Below, piece after piece: positions 62,604 to 64,000 of a stretch of DNA of 64,000 nucleotides. Below the pieces are notes generated by a model, which made no database searches, was not told where the DNA came from, and was given only the letters and a program-made list of their open reading frames with translations. The stretch lies in the NCBI RefSeq assembly GCF_900176475.1, contig NZ_FWXX01000001.1:62001-126000 (forward strand), given 5' to 3'. The translations under genes were made by a program, and so were the position numbers. This DNA is from Tropicibacter naphthalenivorans. GTDB lineage: Bacteria; Pseudomonadota; Alphaproteobacteria; Rhodobacterales; Rhodobacteraceae. Numbering within the stretch: position 1 is the first letter of the stretch; each line of letters starts with the position of its first letter.

Positions 62604-63770
62604 TTAACGCGCCCGCCCCCGCAGGATATCGCCAATCTCGCCCTGGGGCCGCGCGCGGGTAAAGGCCAGCAACATGCCCACCGCGATTCCCGTCGCGATC
62701 AACGAAGAGCCGCCATAGCTGACAAACGGCAAGGTCATGCCCTTGGCGGGCAGCAGGCGCACCGCGACGCCCATGTTGATCATCGCCTGCACGCCAAACA
62801 TCGCCGCAAGGCCGGTGCCGCCAAGGCGGATAAACGGGTCACGCTCGCGCATCAGCCGCACAAAGGACCGCACCACGATGGTCGCGTACAGCGCAATGAT
62901 CGCCAGAACCAGCACGAGGCCATATTCCTCGGCGGCCACGGCAATGATGAAATCGGTGTGCGCATCGGGCAGCGACCACTTGACGGTGCCCTCGCCGACG
63001 CCAACGCCAAAGAAACCACCCTCTTGGATCGCGTTGGTCGCATAGCCCATCTGGGTGTTCGGGTCGATGTCCGGCGACAGGAACCCGTCGATCCGCCGGG
63101 CAAAGTGCTGCGACGAGTTATAGGCGAACATCCCGCCCAGCACGACCAGCCCCGCCAGCCCCAGCAGCAGGACCATCGGCGCACCGCCCACGAACCACAT
63201 GACGCCCCAGCCAAACAGCACAAGGGACGCCTGCCCAAAGTCCGGCTGCATCGCCAGCATCAAGACAATCGCCACCATCAAGGCAAAGGAATACGTCCGC
63301 CCCGGAGGCCCGCCCAGCTCTTGGCTGGCGGCCATCAACCACGCGGCGGCAATGCAGAACATCGGTTTGAGAAACTCGGACGGCTGCACCGAGGCGAACC
63401 CAAGGCTGTACCAGCGCACCGCGCCCTTGCCAAAGTCCGTGCCGAAAATTGGCAGGAAAACCAAGGCGATAAACGCCCCGATAAAGCCGATCACCGCCAG
63501 TCGGCGCACCATCAACGGGCTCAGCATCGACGTCAGCATCATGGCGATCATCGCCACGCCCCCAAAGAACGCCTGACGTTGCACATAGTGAAACGGGGTC
63601 AACCCGTTGCGTTCGGCCAAGGGCACCGACGCGGCCAGGCCCAGCAGGATTCCCGTGCCAAACAGCATCAGGATGCAGGACAGGCTCCATTTATCAACGG
63701 TCCGCCACCACTTGGGCAAAACCGGCTCGCCACCGCGCACGGGAACCGTGCCGTAAACCATCTCTGTCAT
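62604..63770 (-). CDS. ftsW: Lipid II polymerase FtsW (SEDS family)
   Basis: A 388-residue divisome glycosyltransferase with ten transmembrane helices. SEDS signatures: RWYSLGFASVQPSEFLKP, MQPDFGQASLVLFGWG, GGFFGVGVGEGTVKW, PDAHTDFIIAVAAEEYG and LPFVSYGGSSLIATG. It polymerises lipid II at the septum with a partner class b PBP. The start at 63770 has GGTGG five bases upstream. It is the first gene of this minus-strand block. Confidence 0.97.
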   Translation of the reverse strand: MTEMVYGTVPVRGGEPVLPKWWRTVDKWSLSCILMLFGTGILLGLAASVPLAERNGLTPFHYVQRQAFFGGVAMIAMMLTSMLSPLMVRRLAVIGFIGAFIALVFLPIFGTDFGKGAVRWYSLGFASVQPSEFLKPMFCIAAAWLMAASQELGGPPGRTYSFALMVAIVLMLAMQPDFGQASLVLFGWGVMWFVGGAPMVLLLGLAGLVVLGGMFAYNSSQHFARRIDGFLSPDIDPNTQMGYATNAIQEGGFFGVGVGEGTVKWSLPDAHTDFIIAVAAEEYGLVLVLAIIALYATIVVRSFVRLMRERDPFIRLGGTGLAAMFGVQAMINMGVAVRLLPAKGMTLPFVSYGGSSLIATGIAVGMLLAFTRARPQGEIGDILRGRAR

Positions 63771-63940
63771 GAGACCACCGCTCGAAAAACTGCCTCGGAT
63801 ACGCCCGGTTAGCCGGGTCTGTTCATGTAGTTTATCCAAGAATGTCCCGTCAGGCTAGGATAAAGAGGTTAACCAGCGGATTTCACCGTTAACGTTGTTT
63901 TTGGTGGCCAATCGCCGTTTTTGGGCCTAGGGGGCGGGCT

Positions 63941-64000
63941 ATGGACGTGAAAACCTTGATCCTTGGCGCCGGCGCGGCTGGCATGATGACAGCGGCCCAC
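63941..64000 (+). CDS. Flavoprotein of the HI0933/BaiN type, 5' end only
   Basis: Only 20 codons are in the window. The start MDVKTLILGAGAAGMMTAA shows a dinucleotide-binding GAGAAG motif in the first ten residues, as in NAD(P)/FAD-dependent oxidoreductases of the HI0933/BaiN group. The gene is divergent from ftsW. Other FAD enzymes with the same N-terminus cannot be ruled out. Confidence 0.65.
   Translation, partial: MDVKTLILGAGAAGMMTAAH

Overview
The window is high-GC DNA from an alphaproteobacterium of the Rhodobacteraceae (Roseobacter-type, probably marine or salt-exposed). The placement rests on the division cluster with its DUF2484 gene and an FtsZ C-terminus of [11 protein letters not shown] type, an aerobic cobalamin CobS/CobT pair, a betICBA operon with choline sulfatase, an ectABC-ask operon, and a perfect alphaproteobacterial SOS box (GTTC-N7-GTTC). 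I support 65 protein genes, two of them cut by the window edges. I saw no rRNA, tRNA, CRISPR array, insertion sequence or prophage.

Layout. 1-6.6 kb: end of an ATP-dependent DNA ligase, a porin-like protein, an M3 oligopeptidase, an A+T-rich McrA-like HNH endonuclease, a DksA/TraR-type zinc finger, glutathione peroxidase, a YdcH-type small protein and a secreted nuclease. 6.7-12 kb: betI-betC-betB-betA (choline-O-sulfate to glycine betaine) with a clear operator before betI. 12-20 kb: transporters (two EamA/DMT, one LysE/ArgO with a divergent ArgP-like regulator, one SLC13 carrier), YebC, a glutamine amidotransferase and a YmdB-type phosphoesterase. 20-30 kb: a [2Fe-2S] ferredoxin, a stand-alone OB-fold protein resembling the C-terminus of DnaE2 with an SOS box before it, a lipoprotein, then gor-hflK-hflC-DUF2065-degP (redox and envelope quality control), a DUF305 membrane protein, an M15 peptidase and rpiA. 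30-39 kb: an ECF sigma/anti-sigma pair, cobS, a small secreted protein, cobT, a Popeye-type cyclic-nucleotide-binding membrane protein, an M24 aminopeptidase, DUF427, an unknown protein and an SH3b protein. 39-47.9 kb: ectABC-ask with a divergent MarR regulator, a ClC channel, an FAD-linked oxidase, and a divergent TetR/membrane-protein pair. 47.9-63.8 kb: recN, bamD, lpxC, ftsZ, ftsA, ftsQ, ddl, murB, DUF2484, an amino-acid permease, murC, murG and ftsW, all on the minus strand. The window ends 60 bases into a flavoprotein gene.

How it works together. Two complete compatible-solute routes lie about 27 kb apart, each with its own local repressor: choline sulfate/choline to betaine, and aspartate semialdehyde to ectoine fed by a dedicated aspartokinase. 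The 47-64 kb block supplies peptidoglycan precursors and the divisome, and three of its intergenic gaps carry consensus or near-consensus DnaA boxes.

The most unusual signals are regulatory or short: the SOS-box-linked OB-fold gene at 20.8 kb, three tandem GAAC-N3-GTTC palindromes at 5.54 kb, two mutually exclusive hairpins at the start of the HNH gene at 3.88 kb, and a duplicated CGTACAC-N5-TACGCCT operator at 47.45 kb.
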